Both the position numbers and the translations under genes were made by a program. From Bog-950 sp964493695 (GTDB lineage: Bacteria > Bacteroidota > Bacteroidia > Chitinophagales > LD1), in contig CAZBPG010000002.1 of assembly GCA_964493695.1 (NCBI GenBank), positions 69,258 to 133,257 of the forward strand: a stretch of DNA of 64,000 nucleotides, given 5' to 3'. The notes under the pieces were generated by a model. It saw only the letters and a list, made by a program, of their open reading frames with translations, was not told where the DNA came from and did no database searches. Of this stretch, positions 22,135-31,398 are shown one piece after another; the first letter of the stretch is position 1, and every line of letters begins with the position of its first letter.

Positions 22135-25100
22135 GTGAAGCATAAAATACTTGCTCTGTTATTTATTCTTTTTGCGTGCGTGAAAGTTTTTGCGCAGGAT
22201 TTTTACGGCTTTGTAAAAAAGGCCGACAGCACTTCTTCGCCAGTCTATCAGGCAAATGTTGAGATAACAGAAAACTATAAACCGTTTAAAACGCTCAAAA
22301 CGTATTTTGACGGAGCTTTCAAATTTACTCCCGGTAAAGACCAGCTATACACTATCAAGATTTCTTATAACGGCTATAAGGATACTGCTTATACCATTAC
22401 TACCGATAAAAAAGGAACACTCTCTGCACAAAACGTGACGGTGAAACTGAAGAAAGACGGAATGCGGTTGCTGGGAGTGATTAAGAGTGCGGACGAAAGT
22501 TTTCCAATAAAAGATGCGACCATCATTTTGAAAAATGTAATGACCCGCCAGGAAGACCGGTTGACCACAGACATTGACGGAAAATACAATTTCAAACTGG
22601 AGTACGAAACCAATTACAAAGTTTCTATTGACAAACGCTCAGTAGGTGTTTTTAATAAATACAAGGACACCACTTTTTACGTTTCCACTATCGGCTTTAA
22701 CCAGCCCCTTGATTACAAACTGGACATTATTCTTGATGCCATGTTGTATCCATCCACCACCATTCGCGAGGGATATGATGCTACCAAACCGGTTTCCGCT
22801 AACGTAAAACCGGTAATTGAAGTGGCGAATAATTCTGCTATGGAAAAACAACCTTTTGTAGCGGAAGATAAGAAACTGAAAAGCGCACAGGATGCCAATG
22901 CTAAACTTTTGGCAGAACTGGAAAAAGCCAAGAAGGAGATTGAAGAACTAAAACACAAGGAAACGGAGCACAAGAAATTTGTGGCCGGAGGAATTTCTGC
23001 AGCCAAGAAGCCGAAGGCAAAAGAAAACCCGAATTTGGAAGTCGTAGTGATTCGCGATGAACCGGTGGTGAATAAAAACCAGGTTGATACTTCGCTGGCC
23101 AAAATAACCAAGCAGAAGGAAGAAGCTGAGAAGAAGGCGCAACAGATAGAAGCAGAAATAGCCAGACAAAAGGCCGAAGAGCAAAAACGCTTAAAAGAAG
23201 CCGCCATTAAAGCCAGAGAGGACTCGATAGCCAAAGTTAAAGAGGAGAATGAGTTGCGTGCAATAGCAGTAGCTTTACAAAAGCAAAAGTTGAAAGATGA
23301 TTCTATTGCGCAGGCAAAAGCAAGGCTTGAACGAATAGCACAGGAAATTGCAGCCAAAAAATTGAAAGAAGATTCGGTGGCAATAGTAAAAGCAGAATTG
23401 GCGAAAGCAGCGAAAGAACTTGCGTTGAAGAAAGCGCAGGAAGATTCGGTGCAAAAGGCAATCGCTATTGCGCGGGCAAAATTTGTTCAGGACTCCATTG
23501 CAAAAGTAAAAGCGGAGCTGCTCGCGATAGAGAAAGCGAAACAGGATTCTTTTGTCAGAGCAAAGGCGGAGCAGGAAAGAATTGCTAAAGAACTTGCTAT
23601 TAAGAAGGCGCAGGAAGACTCGGTAAACAAGGCAATCGCTACTGCGCGGGCAAAATTTGTTCAGGACTCCATTGCAAAAGTAAAAGCGGAGCTGCTCGCG
23701 ATAGAGAAAGCGAAACAGGATTCTTTTGTTAGAGCAAAGGCGGAGCAGGAAAGAATAGCAAAAGAACTGGTGCTTAAAAAGATTAAAGAGGATTCCATTA
23801 TAAAAGTTACAGTAGCGGCTCGTGTAAAATTTATCCAGGACTCTCTCAACTATGCCAGAGAATTGCAGGCGCAGCGGAAAAAGGATGAGGAAGCCTTGAA
23901 GAAGAGGGAGGCGGCTGAAAAGCAGGCGGCATTAGACGCAGAGCTTGCTGTCAAAAAAGCGATTCTTGATTCTATCAATAAAGAGATTGTAACGGCACGC
24001 GCGGTTTTTGTTCAGGACTCCCTTTTGAAAGTAAAAGTGGAACTGGCGGCCAAAGAGAAAGCAAAACAGGATTCGATATCAAGAGTAAAGGCAGAGCAGG
24101 AGAGAATTGCGAAAGAATTTGCATTGAAGAAAGCGCAGGAAGATTCGATGCAAAAGGCAATAGCCACTGCACGAACAAAATTTGTTCAGGACTCAATTGT
24201 AAAGGTAAAAGCAGAATTAGCTGAGAGAGAGAGAGCAGAGAAGGAAAGAATTGCCAGGAAACTTGCTTTGAAGAAAGCTTTTGAGGACTCTATTACTAAA
24301 ATGCAGGCATATGTACGTAAGAAATACACAGAAGATTCGCTTGCACAAGTTAAGGCAGATAGGGAAAGAGCGGCCAAAGAAATTGTCGAGCGCAAAGCGT
24401 ATGAGGACTCGGTAAGTAAAGCGTTAATGTTGTCAGCAGCAAAAGTTTTTCAGGATTCAATGCTGAAAGTAAAAGCATACAACGAGAAAATTGCCCGCGA
24501 AATGGCTGAGCGGAAAAAACAGGAGGAGGAAATGAAACAGGCAATAGCCAAGGCCAGACAGGATTCTATAGCTACAGCGAATGGAGAGAGAGAAAAAAAG
24601 GCCTTGGCTGAGTCGTTGGCAAAAGCCAAAGCCGAATTAGACCGGATGGCAGCAGAACTGGCAGAAGCAAAGCGAAAAGCCCATGAAGACTCTGTTGCGA
24701 AAGTTCAGGCTGAAACAAAAGCAGCAAAGGATTTGGCGGAGAAAAAGAGGATAGCAGAAGTGCTGGCAGCCGATAAAAGTGCAAGCGAAGATTCTTTGAC
24801 AAGAATTCAATTGGAAAAAGAACGTATGGCCAAAGAATTGACTGAACTCAAACAGAAGGAAGCGCAGGACAAGCGGGAGAAAGAAATTGCTGAGACAGAG
24901 AGAAGAATACATGAAGAAAGCCTGAGAAAACAAAGTGAAGCAGCGGCAAAACGGCTTGCAGAACAAAAAGCAATAGGGGAAGAAAGAAAAAGACAGGATT
25001 CGATTGCTAAAGTTCAAACTGAATTGTTGGTAAAGGAAAAGGCTGAAGCCGATGCTAGAGTTCAAGCAGAATTGCAACGCAAAAAAGAACAGGAAAATAA

Positions 25101-25545
25101 CCGGTCAGAAGAATTGATTAAAACCGAGAGGAACAATCTGCCGATAACAAGTAAAGAAATTGCCAACTCCCTGCTTCCGGCTAATGACACGCAAACAGAA
25201 TACGGAATTCTGCCGGCAGTCTTTTTCAATAAGAATGAATTTGTATTAAGTGCTGATGCGAAAGCCGCACTCAAACCTGTAGCGCAGATGCTGGTTAGGC
25301 AACTTGAACTTATAGTCAGCGTTTACGCATTTGCTTCTCCTGATGAAGATGATTCGCGTCAGGTATCGCTTCGCAGAAGCGATGTAGTACTTCGCTTTTT
25401 TATTGATAACGGAGTTCCCATTGAACGTATAAAATCGGTTTACTACGGCACTTCCTTTTCGCGTAATGGCTGTGTAACCCTCGATTGTCCTGAAGAATTG
25501 CAAAAGCAGAATCGGTCGGTGGCATATAAGGTCGGAATCCAGTAA
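22135..25545 (+). CDS. Coiled-coil OmpA-family outer membrane protein with CarboxypepD_reg-like N-terminus
   Basis: A 1136-residue exported protein starting at GTG 22135. It has a signal peptide (MKHKILALLFILFACVKVFA), two beta-sandwich domains like carboxypeptidase regulatory modules (about 22-107 and 112-205), a very long Lys/Glu/Ala coiled coil (about 245-1010) and a C-terminal OmpA-like peptidoglycan-binding domain (from YGILPAVFFNKNEF near 1023; SLRRSDVVLRFFIDNGV later). The coil is built from repeats punctuated by E/QDS at spacings of 16, 18 and 24 residues (58-residue period), with one nearly identical duplication. It sits just upstream of mreD-mrdA-rodA, so a periplasm-spanning tether or envelope organiser is plausible. 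Function inferred. Confidence 0.8.
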   Translation: MKHKILALLFILFACVKVFAQDFYGFVKKADSTSSPVYQANVEITENYKPFKTLKTYFDGAFKFTPGKDQLYTIKISYNGYKDTAYTITTDKKGTLSAQNVTVKLKKDGMRLLGVIKSADESFPIKDATIILKNVMTRQEDRLTTDIDGKYNFKLEYETNYKVSIDKRSVGVFNKYKDTTFYVSTIGFNQPLDYKLDIILDAMLYPSTTIREGYDATKPVSANVKPVIEVANNSAMEKQPFVAEDKKLKSAQDANAKLLAELEKAKKEIEELKHKETEHKKFVAGGISAAKKPKAKENPNLEVVVIRDEPVVNKNQVDTSLAKITKQKEEAEKKAQQIEAEIARQKAEEQKRLKEAAIKAREDSIAKVKEENELRAIAVALQKQKLKDDSIAQAKARLERIAQEIAAKKLKEDSVAIVKAELAKAAKELALKKAQEDSVQKAIAIARAKFVQDSIAKVKAELLAIEKAKQDSFVRAKAEQERIAKELAIKKAQEDSVNKAIATARAKFVQDSIAKVKAELLAIEKAKQDSFVRAKAEQERIAKELVLKKIKEDSIIKVTVAARVKFIQDSLNYARELQAQRKKDEEALKKREAAEKQAALDAELAVKKAILDSINKEIVTARAVFVQDSLLKVKVELAAKEKAKQDSISRVKAEQERIAKEFALKKAQEDSMQKAIATARTKFVQDSIVKVKAELAERERAEKERIARKLALKKAFEDSITKMQAYVRKKYTEDSLAQVKADRERAAKEIVERKAYEDSVSKALMLSAAKVFQDSMLKVKAYNEKIAREMAERKKQEEEMKQAIAKARQDSIATANGEREKKALAESLAKAKAELDRMAAELAEAKRKAHEDSVAKVQAETKAAKDLAEKKRIAEVLAADKSASEDSLTRIQLEKERMAKELTELKQKEAQDKREKEIAETERRIHEESLRKQSEAAAKRLAEQKAIGEERKRQDSIAKVQTELLVKEKAEADARVQAELQRKKEQENNRSEELIKTERNNLPITSKEIANSLLPANDTQTEYGILPAVFFNKNEFVLSADAKAALKPVAQMLVRQLELIVSVYAFASPDEDDSRQVSLRRSDVVLRFFIDNGVPIERIKSVYYGTSFSRNGCVTLDCPEELQKQNRSVAYKVGIQ
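23470..23756 (+). repeat. Recent 174-bp tandem duplication in the coiled-coil gene
   Basis: Bases 23470-23582 and 23644-23756 are identical except for one position (C/T in TTTTGTYAGA), a period of 174 bp or 58 codons. Neighbouring units are similar but much more diverged, so this copy arose recently or is maintained by conversion. Confidence 0.9.
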
Positions 25546-25615
25546 GAAATTCATACTTCGGTTCCATTTGAGTATGCTCTAAATTTCATTCCCTCTAAAT
25601 TCTTTTACTTTCGTA

Positions 25616-26146
25616 ATGCCAGATATGATTAACCAGATTCCTGTAAATTTATTTCGTTTGCTTTTGTTGTTGATGGCTCAGATTCTCATTTTCAGCAACA
25701 TCAATTTCAGTTCGTTTGTTAATCCCTATGTCTTTCCTCTTTTTATTTTGCTGTTACCTTTCGAAATTCCAAGATGGCTTCTGTTATTGATTGGATTTGT
25801 AGCCGGACTTACCCTTGATTTTTTTCTTGGCTCTGTTGGAATGCACGCTGCTGCCTGTCTGCTGATTGCGTACCTTAGACCTTTCCTAATCAATGTCATC
25901 ACTCCAAAAGGAACGGAATTTGAGATAAGCCCTAATGTTTATGCGCAGGGTATTACCTGGTTTGTGGTTTATTTGGGTATCACCATGTTCATTTATCTGA
26001 CGTTTTATTTTTTAGTTGAGGCCGCTACGTTTTTGAACTTCTTTTTATTGCTGGTTAAAATTTTTCTCAGCGTTTTAGTTTCCGTTACTTTCATGCTGAT
26101 ATTTCTTTTTCTATTTTCTGCAAGGAAGAAAAGAAGATTTGCATAA
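25616..26146 (+). CDS. mreD: Rod shape-determining protein MreD
   Basis: A 176-residue polytopic inner-membrane protein with five or six hydrophobic helices and a basic C-terminus (SARKKRRFA). Identification rests on length, hydropathy, the FVAGLTLDFFLGSVGMHAAA region typical of MreD, and the mrdA and rodA genes that follow. MreD belongs to the elongasome that guides lateral wall synthesis. mreB and mreC, usually just upstream, are not here. A TAnnTTTG-like TACTTTCG lies at 25606-25613, so translation may begin at the second ATG (25625). Confidence 0.82.
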   Translation: MPDMINQIPVNLFRLLLLLMAQILIFSNINFSSFVNPYVFPLFILLLPFEIPRWLLLLIGFVAGLTLDFFLGSVGMHAAACLLIAYLRPFLINVITPKGTEFEISPNVYAQGITWFVVYLGITMFIYLTFYFLVEAATFLNFFLLLVKIFLSVLVSVTFMLIFLFLFSARKKRRFA

Positions 26147-26161
26147 TCTCTCAATCGCTCC

Positions 26162-28063
26162 GTGAGTAAAGACCTTTTTAAAAACCGCTATCAGGTTATC
26201 CGGATCATCATCGTAAGTTTTGCGCTGATTTTCATTCTACGCCTGTTTTATCTACAGGTGATAAGCACCAAGTATGTAGCGCTCGCAAACAATAATGCCA
26301 TAAAGGAACTGGATGTGTATCCGACCCGCGGAATGATTTATGACCGTAACGGTGAATTGATTGTATTTAACGAAGCGATTTATGATTTAATGGTAACGCC
26401 TTATGAAACCAAAAAAGCAAAAGGGTTTGATACAGCAAAACTTTGTGAACTGCTCAACATAGCTAAAGAAGATGTGCTGGACCGGTTCCAAAAAATGAAA
26501 AAGCAAAAAGGATACATCCGCATCCCGAATGTTTTTGCGAAACAGCTATCCCTGAAAGATTACTCCCGGTTACAGGAATACATGTACCTGTTTCCCGGTT
26601 TCTACGGACAGGTCCGAACGATTCGAAAGTATCCGCACCGGGTTGCTGCAACTATTCTTGGTGATATCGGTGAAGTTGATGACCGGCAGATAGATGCTTC
26701 AAAGGGGTATTACAAACCGGGCGATTACGTAGGTAAGAGTGGTATCGAAAAAGTTTATGAAAAAGAATTGGGCGGAAAGCGCGGAAAGAAGTTTTCATTC
26801 TTTGATGTCAACGGCCGTGATGTGGGCAGTTTTGGAAATGGCGAATTCGATACGCTGGCAATTTCAGGAGACAATGTAATAGCAACACTGGATATACAGT
26901 TACAGGAATATGCAGAGAAATTGATGCAGAACAAGAAGGGAAGTATAGTTGCTATTGAACCGGCAACCGGAGAAATTCTCGCGCTTGTGAGCAGCCCCGG
27001 TTACGATCCGAATTTATTGTGCGGCTCGGTGCGTGGGAAAAATTTCAATGCCTTGCTGACTGATTCGCTGCTTCCTCTTTATTCGCGACCGACACTGGCT
27101 ACCTACCCGCCCGGTTCTTCCTTTAAACCGATTATAGGATTAATTGCATTACACGAAGGTGTACAGGGAATTGATTACGGTTATCCTTGTAATCAGGCGT
27201 ATAATGCCAGCGGGGTAATTGTACATTGTTCCCATCCCCACCCTTCGGCTACCAATATTCAGTATGCCTTGGCACAGTCGTGCAATCCGTATTTTTGTCA
27301 AACGTTCAGAAATTCGCTGGAGAAAAACCCGGGTTTGAATACTGCACAGGCATATGATAAGTGGGTGAAAATCTGCAACAGTTTTGGCTTGGGGGTAAAA
27401 ACCGGAATTGATTTGCCAAGTGAAGTCCGTGGAAATATTCCCACGGTAAACTATTTCAACAAAATCTATGGGGCCGGTCGGTGGAAATTTGCGACTATCA
27501 TTTCGCTGGGTATCGGTCAGGGAGAGGTGCTGACCACACCGTTGCAGATGGCAAATATTTTTGCCTGCATTTCTAATAAAGGTTATTGGATTACTCCCCA
27601 CATAGTGAAAAAGATAACTGACCCTGTCAGCAACAAAGATGTTACGCATCAGTACGAAAAGCATATCGTATTAATTGACAAGCAACATTTTGATCCGGTG
27701 ATAGAAGGTTTGTTTCAGGTGGTGGAAATGGGAACAGCAAAAGCAGCTCGTGTGGAAGGGATTGCCATGTGCGGAAAAACAGGAACAGCTCAGAATCCGC
27801 ACGGAGATAATCACTCCATGTTTGCAGGTTTTGCACCTAAGGAACAACCTAAAATTGCTATCGCTGTAGTGGTTGAAAACGGGGGCTATGGTTCCACATA
27901 TGCTGCTCCTATTGCCAGTTTGCTAGTAGAAAAATATTTGAACGACACCATCTCGACTAAAAGATTAGAAATTGAAAAGCGAATGATAGAAACAAATTTG
28001 CTTAGCAAATACGGAGTGAAAACAAACAGGTCGGCAGGCATGAATGTAGAAACGGAGGAGTAA
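26162..28063 (+). CDS. mrdA: Penicillin-binding protein 2
   Basis: A monofunctional class B transpeptidase that cross-links peptidoglycan during elongation, 633 residues, start GTG at 26162. An N-terminal membrane anchor (IIIVSFALIFILRLFYL) is followed by the dimerisation domain (TRGMIYDRNGE) and the transpeptidase domain with all three catalytic motifs: SSFK (S319, K322), SCN (S373) and KTG (K539). It lies 15 bases after mreD and 14 before rodA, an evident operon. Confidence 0.96.
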   Translation: MSKDLFKNRYQVIRIIIVSFALIFILRLFYLQVISTKYVALANNNAIKELDVYPTRGMIYDRNGELIVFNEAIYDLMVTPYETKKAKGFDTAKLCELLNIAKEDVLDRFQKMKKQKGYIRIPNVFAKQLSLKDYSRLQEYMYLFPGFYGQVRTIRKYPHRVAATILGDIGEVDDRQIDASKGYYKPGDYVGKSGIEKVYEKELGGKRGKKFSFFDVNGRDVGSFGNGEFDTLAISGDNVIATLDIQLQEYAEKLMQNKKGSIVAIEPATGEILALVSSPGYDPNLLCGSVRGKNFNALLTDSLLPLYSRPTLATYPPGSSFKPIIGLIALHEGVQGIDYGYPCNQAYNASGVIVHCSHPHPSATNIQYALAQSCNPYFCQTFRNSLEKNPGLNTAQAYDKWVKICNSFGLGVKTGIDLPSEVRGNIPTVNYFNKIYGAGRWKFATIISLGIGQGEVLTTPLQMANIFACISNKGYWITPHIVKKITDPVSNKDVTHQYEKHIVLIDKQHFDPVIEGLFQVVEMGTAKAARVEGIAMCGKTGTAQNPHGDNHSMFAGFAPKEQPKIAIAVVVENGGYGSTYAAPIASLLVEKYLNDTISTKRLEIEKRMIETNLLSKYGVKTNRSAGMNVETEE

Positions 28064-28077
28064 AAGTATAGCTACTG

Positions 28078-29337
28078 ATGGCAAGAAAACAGGAATCACT
28101 TACCGGTAAAATAGATTGGCTTACAGTAATTCTGTATGCCATACTGGCTGTTTTGGGTTGGTTCATTATTTATTCAGCATCGTCAGGCGGAACGGAGAAG
28201 AGTATTTTTGATTCGTCAATTCCCAGCGGGAAACAATTTCAATGGATGATTGCTTGTGTGGTGGCCGCTTTCATCATTCTGTTACTTGATTCGCGACTTT
28301 ATGTGACACTTTCGTATCCCATTTTCATTTTTGTTCTGTTGCTCGTTATATCGGTAATGTTTATCGGTGTTTCTATCAATCATCAAAAGAACTGGATTCG
28401 CCTGGGCTCATTCACAATGCAGCCGTCTGAGTTTGCAAAATTCGGAGTCAGTCTGGCGCTTGCAAAATTCATGTCCGGATTAAATGTTGACATCCGGAAA
28501 TGGAAAGACAAATGGAAAGCGTTCGCATTTATAGTTGTTCCGATGGGCGTTGTAATGGTTCAGGGAGATGCCGGTTCGGCCATTGTGTTTCTTGCCCTGT
28601 CACTGGTTCTTTTTCGTGAAGGACTGGAAAGCTATTTCCTTGTAATAGGAGCCTCGGTTATCGTACTCGGTGTTTTTGCGCTTCTTGTTTCAAAGTATGT
28701 ACTGGTTGGCGTGTTGTTGGGTTTGGGGCTTATCATCACTTACTTTTCGCGCAGAAACAAAAAACTGGTTTGGATTTTACTCGGTCTATGGGTTCTCGCA
28801 TCCGGATATATTTTCTCTGTTGATTATGCCTTTAATAAAATGAAACCGCATCAGCAGGACAGGATAAATGTTTTACTTGGCAAGCAGGTACAGGAAGGCA
28901 AGGACTGGAACATCAAACAATCTATTATTGCCATCGGTTCCGGTGGGTTCATTGGCAAGGGATATTTGAATGGCACCCAGACAAAGCTGAAATTTGTTCC
29001 TGAGCAAAGCACAGATTTTATCTTCAGTTCGCTTGGCGAAGAGTTTGGCTTTTTAGGGAGCGCATTTGTTATTCTGCTTTTTGTCGGTTTGTTTTTCAGA
29101 TTGCTCTTTTTAGCAGAGCGACAACGGTCTAAATTCAGCCGGGTATTTGGCTATTGTGTGGCGTGTATTCTCTTTTTTCATTTTCTTATCAATGTAGGAA
29201 TGGTTATTGGCGTGGCACCGGTTATCGGCATTCCTCTTCCATTTATCAGCTATGGCGGCTCGGCATTGCTTTCGTTTACAATTCTTCTTTTTATTTTCAT
29301 ACGACTCGATACTCAACGATTTGATATGATGAGATAA
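28078..29337 (+). CDS. rodA: Peptidoglycan glycosyltransferase RodA
   Basis: A 419-residue SEDS-family glycan polymerase, partner of PBP2. About ten membrane helices; conserved segments include NWIRLGSFTMQPSEFAKFGV, the catalytic-region GDAGSAIVF, and the C-terminal PVIGIPLPFISYGGSALL typical of the family. Operon with mrdA. The following tag gene begins 11 bases after the stop and may be co-transcribed. Confidence 0.95.
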   Translation: MARKQESLTGKIDWLTVILYAILAVLGWFIIYSASSGGTEKSIFDSSIPSGKQFQWMIACVVAAFIILLLDSRLYVTLSYPIFIFVLLLVISVMFIGVSINHQKNWIRLGSFTMQPSEFAKFGVSLALAKFMSGLNVDIRKWKDKWKAFAFIVVPMGVVMVQGDAGSAIVFLALSLVLFREGLESYFLVIGASVIVLGVFALLVSKYVLVGVLLGLGLIITYFSRRNKKLVWILLGLWVLASGYIFSVDYAFNKMKPHQQDRINVLLGKQVQEGKDWNIKQSIIAIGSGGFIGKGYLNGTQTKLKFVPEQSTDFIFSSLGEEFGFLGSAFVILLFVGLFFRLLFLAERQRSKFSRVFGYCVACILFFHFLINVGMVIGVAPVIGIPLPFISYGGSALLSFTILLFIFIRLDTQRFDMMR

Positions 29338-29348
29338 TTTTAGAAACG

Positions 29349-29957
29349 ATGGCTGAGAAAAAATCAAAAACTAAAACCAAATATGCCGGCCCTGTTGATG
29401 GGAAAGTGCGTTGTGGTTGGTGCCTAAGCGACCCTATCTATGTAAAATACCATGATGAAGAATGGGGAACCCCAGTTCATGATGATAAGTTATTGTTTGA
29501 ATTTTTAGTGCTCGAAAGTTTTCAGGCGGGATTAAGCTGGCTTACCATTTTAAAGAAACGCGAAAATTTCCGCAAAGCATTCTCAAATTTTGATGTAAAG
29601 AAAGTGGCGAAGTATGATGAGCGAAAATACGAAGACCTGATGCAGGATGCCGGCATTATCCGCAACCAGTTAAAGATTCGTGCCGCTATCAACAATGCAC
29701 AGCGGTTTATAGAAATTCAAAAGGAATTTGGCTCGTTTGATAAATACGTTTGGGGGTTTGTTGGAGACAAACCGCTCCGCAACAAATTGAAATCACTAAA
29801 AGAAATTCAACCCAAAACAAAAATCAGCGATGCGATGAGTGCTGATATGGGCAAACGAGGTTTCAAATTTCGCGGCTCTACCATTTGCTATGCATTTATG
29901 CAGGCGGTAGGAATGGTAGATGACCATTTGAATAACTGCTGGAGAAAAAAGAAGTAG
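29349..29957 (+). CDS. tag: DNA-3-methyladenine glycosylase I
   Basis: A base-excision glycosylase that removes 3-methyladenine, 202 residues. The N-terminal RCGWCLSDPIYVKYHDEEWG and the C-terminal DDHLNNCW provide the Cys, His, His and Cys zinc ligands of the Tag family. The substrate-pocket region LESFQAGLSWLTILKKRENF is also present. A lysine-rich N-terminal extension of about 15 residues precedes the domain. It is an apparent rider at the end of the cell-wall operon. Confidence 0.95.
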   Translation: MAEKKSKTKTKYAGPVDGKVRCGWCLSDPIYVKYHDEEWGTPVHDDKLLFEFLVLESFQAGLSWLTILKKRENFRKAFSNFDVKKVAKYDERKYEDLMQDAGIIRNQLKIRAAINNAQRFIEIQKEFGSFDKYVWGFVGDKPLRNKLKSLKEIQPKTKISDAMSADMGKRGFKFRGSTICYAFMQAVGMVDDHLNNCWRKKK

Positions 29958-29970
29958 TTTCAAATTTCAA

Positions 29971-31398
29971 TTGAAAAAAATACATCTCCCCTTTTTCCTT
30001 GTTGCGGCACTTGCTGCATTGTTGTGGCTTCCCAACCTTTTCACCAAGGGAATGTTTATGGATGGCGTTTACAACGCACTGTTTGCCCATAATCTTGCTC
30101 ATGGCATAGGTGGTTTCTGGACTCCGCAAACTGCAGACTACGAGCATCCTGATTATTGGGATAACCCACAACTCAGCGCATGTTTTCTTTCCATTTGGTA
30201 TAGATTTTTTGGAGACCATTACTGGGTTGAAAAACTTTACTCACTTTTCTGTGCAATTATTCAACTTGCTTTAATCACTTCACTTTGGAAAATTTGCTTT
30301 TCTAAAGCGCAAGAAATAGAAAAATATTTTTGGCTTCCTTGCCTGCTTTTTCTTGTAATACCGTTGACAAGCTGGTGCTATTCGGGCAACCTTATGGAAA
30401 ACACTATGAGCATTTTTACGACCGCATCGGTGATTGTGTGGGTGCTTTTTTTACGAACAGACAAAATTTTTTTGTTGTATTCAATTATAGGAGGTGCTTT
30501 TGTCTTTCTTGGATTGCTCACAAAGGGGCCGGTAGCTTTGTTTCCTTTAGCGGCACCTTTTTTCTTTATGTGGGAGGCGGAAAATTTTAGAAGGCGGAAA
30601 ATTTTGATATACATCCTGTTGCAGATTTTAGTAACAGCAGTACTTTTTGTATTTGTGTTTTCGATGGACGCACCCAAAAATTTTCTCCAACATTATCTCG
30701 AAGTCCAGTTGCTTCCTGTTTTAAACCCAAGTGCAAAAGCAAATACATCGCATTTTTCCATTCTTGTTCAATTGCTATTGGCGCTTTCGCCATTGTTGTT
30801 ATTATCAACGGTTTCATTTGTCATATGCAGAAAATCAGCTTTTAAGAGCCGAACTCTTTTAAGGACTGCTTTCGTATTTATCGCCATTGGTTTATCGGCT
30901 TCAGTTCCCATTGTATTTAGTGCCAAACAGAACAAACATTATTTGCTTCCATCGTTGCCGTTGTTTGCTATTGGCTTTGCCTGTTTGGTGCTTCCGTTAG
31001 TAAAATGGACGGAAGGAAAACTTAGGGATGCGTTGAAAGAAAAGGCAGTGTCGGGTATAAAAATAAGTTGCGTTCTTGTTATTTCTGTTTGCCTAGTGTT
31101 AAGTGTGAAAAATGCAGGAGCCTATTCGCGTGACGAAAACCTGTTGACAGATATTGAAAAAATACAGGTGCTTGTAAAGGATGAAAAGGTAATTCGGGCG
31201 GACTGGAGTTTATATAGTGACTGGGCGCTCAGAGCCAATCTGAATCGCTTTTTTGATAAAAAAATTTGTATGCCGGATGATGTAGCAGAAACAAAGTTCT
31301 ATCTGACAAAATCCAAGGAGTTTGGCGACAAATTTTCTGTGACGGCACAATTGATTTATTCGGGTAAGGTGTACGATCTTTATCAAACTTTACCATGA
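29971..31398 (+). CDS. Glycosyltransferase family 39-like membrane protein
   Basis: A 475-residue protein with about ten transmembrane helices. The first periplasmic loop after helix 1 carries an acidic motif (FMDGVYNALFAHNLAHG) and then a DYEHPDYWDNPQL stretch, as in ArnT/PMT-type GT-C enzymes that use polyprenyl-phosphate sugars. The likely start is TTG at 29971 (MKKIHLPFF). The stop overlaps the next start by 4 bases (ATGA at 31395-31398). Donor and acceptor cannot be predicted. Confidence 0.75.
   Translation: MKKIHLPFFLVAALAALLWLPNLFTKGMFMDGVYNALFAHNLAHGIGGFWTPQTADYEHPDYWDNPQLSACFLSIWYRFFGDHYWVEKLYSLFCAIIQLALITSLWKICFSKAQEIEKYFWLPCLLFLVIPLTSWCYSGNLMENTMSIFTTASVIVWVLFLRTDKIFLLYSIIGGAFVFLGLLTKGPVALFPLAAPFFFMWEAENFRRRKILIYILLQILVTAVLFVFVFSMDAPKNFLQHYLEVQLLPVLNPSAKANTSHFSILVQLLLALSPLLLLSTVSFVICRKSAFKSRTLLRTAFVFIAIGLSASVPIVFSAKQNKHYLLPSLPLFAIGFACLVLPLVKWTEGKLRDALKEKAVSGIKISCVLVISVCLVLSVKNAGAYSRDENLLTDIEKIQVLVKDEKVIRADWSLYSDWALRANLNRFFDKKICMPDDVAETKFYLTKSKEFGDKFSVTAQLIYSGKVYDLYQTLP

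Noticed and set aside
22713..23357. 214-residue minus-strand frame opposite the coiled-coil gene
   Set aside because: Ser/Phe/Ala-rich mirror of Lys/Glu/Ala coding repeats; no start context or domain.
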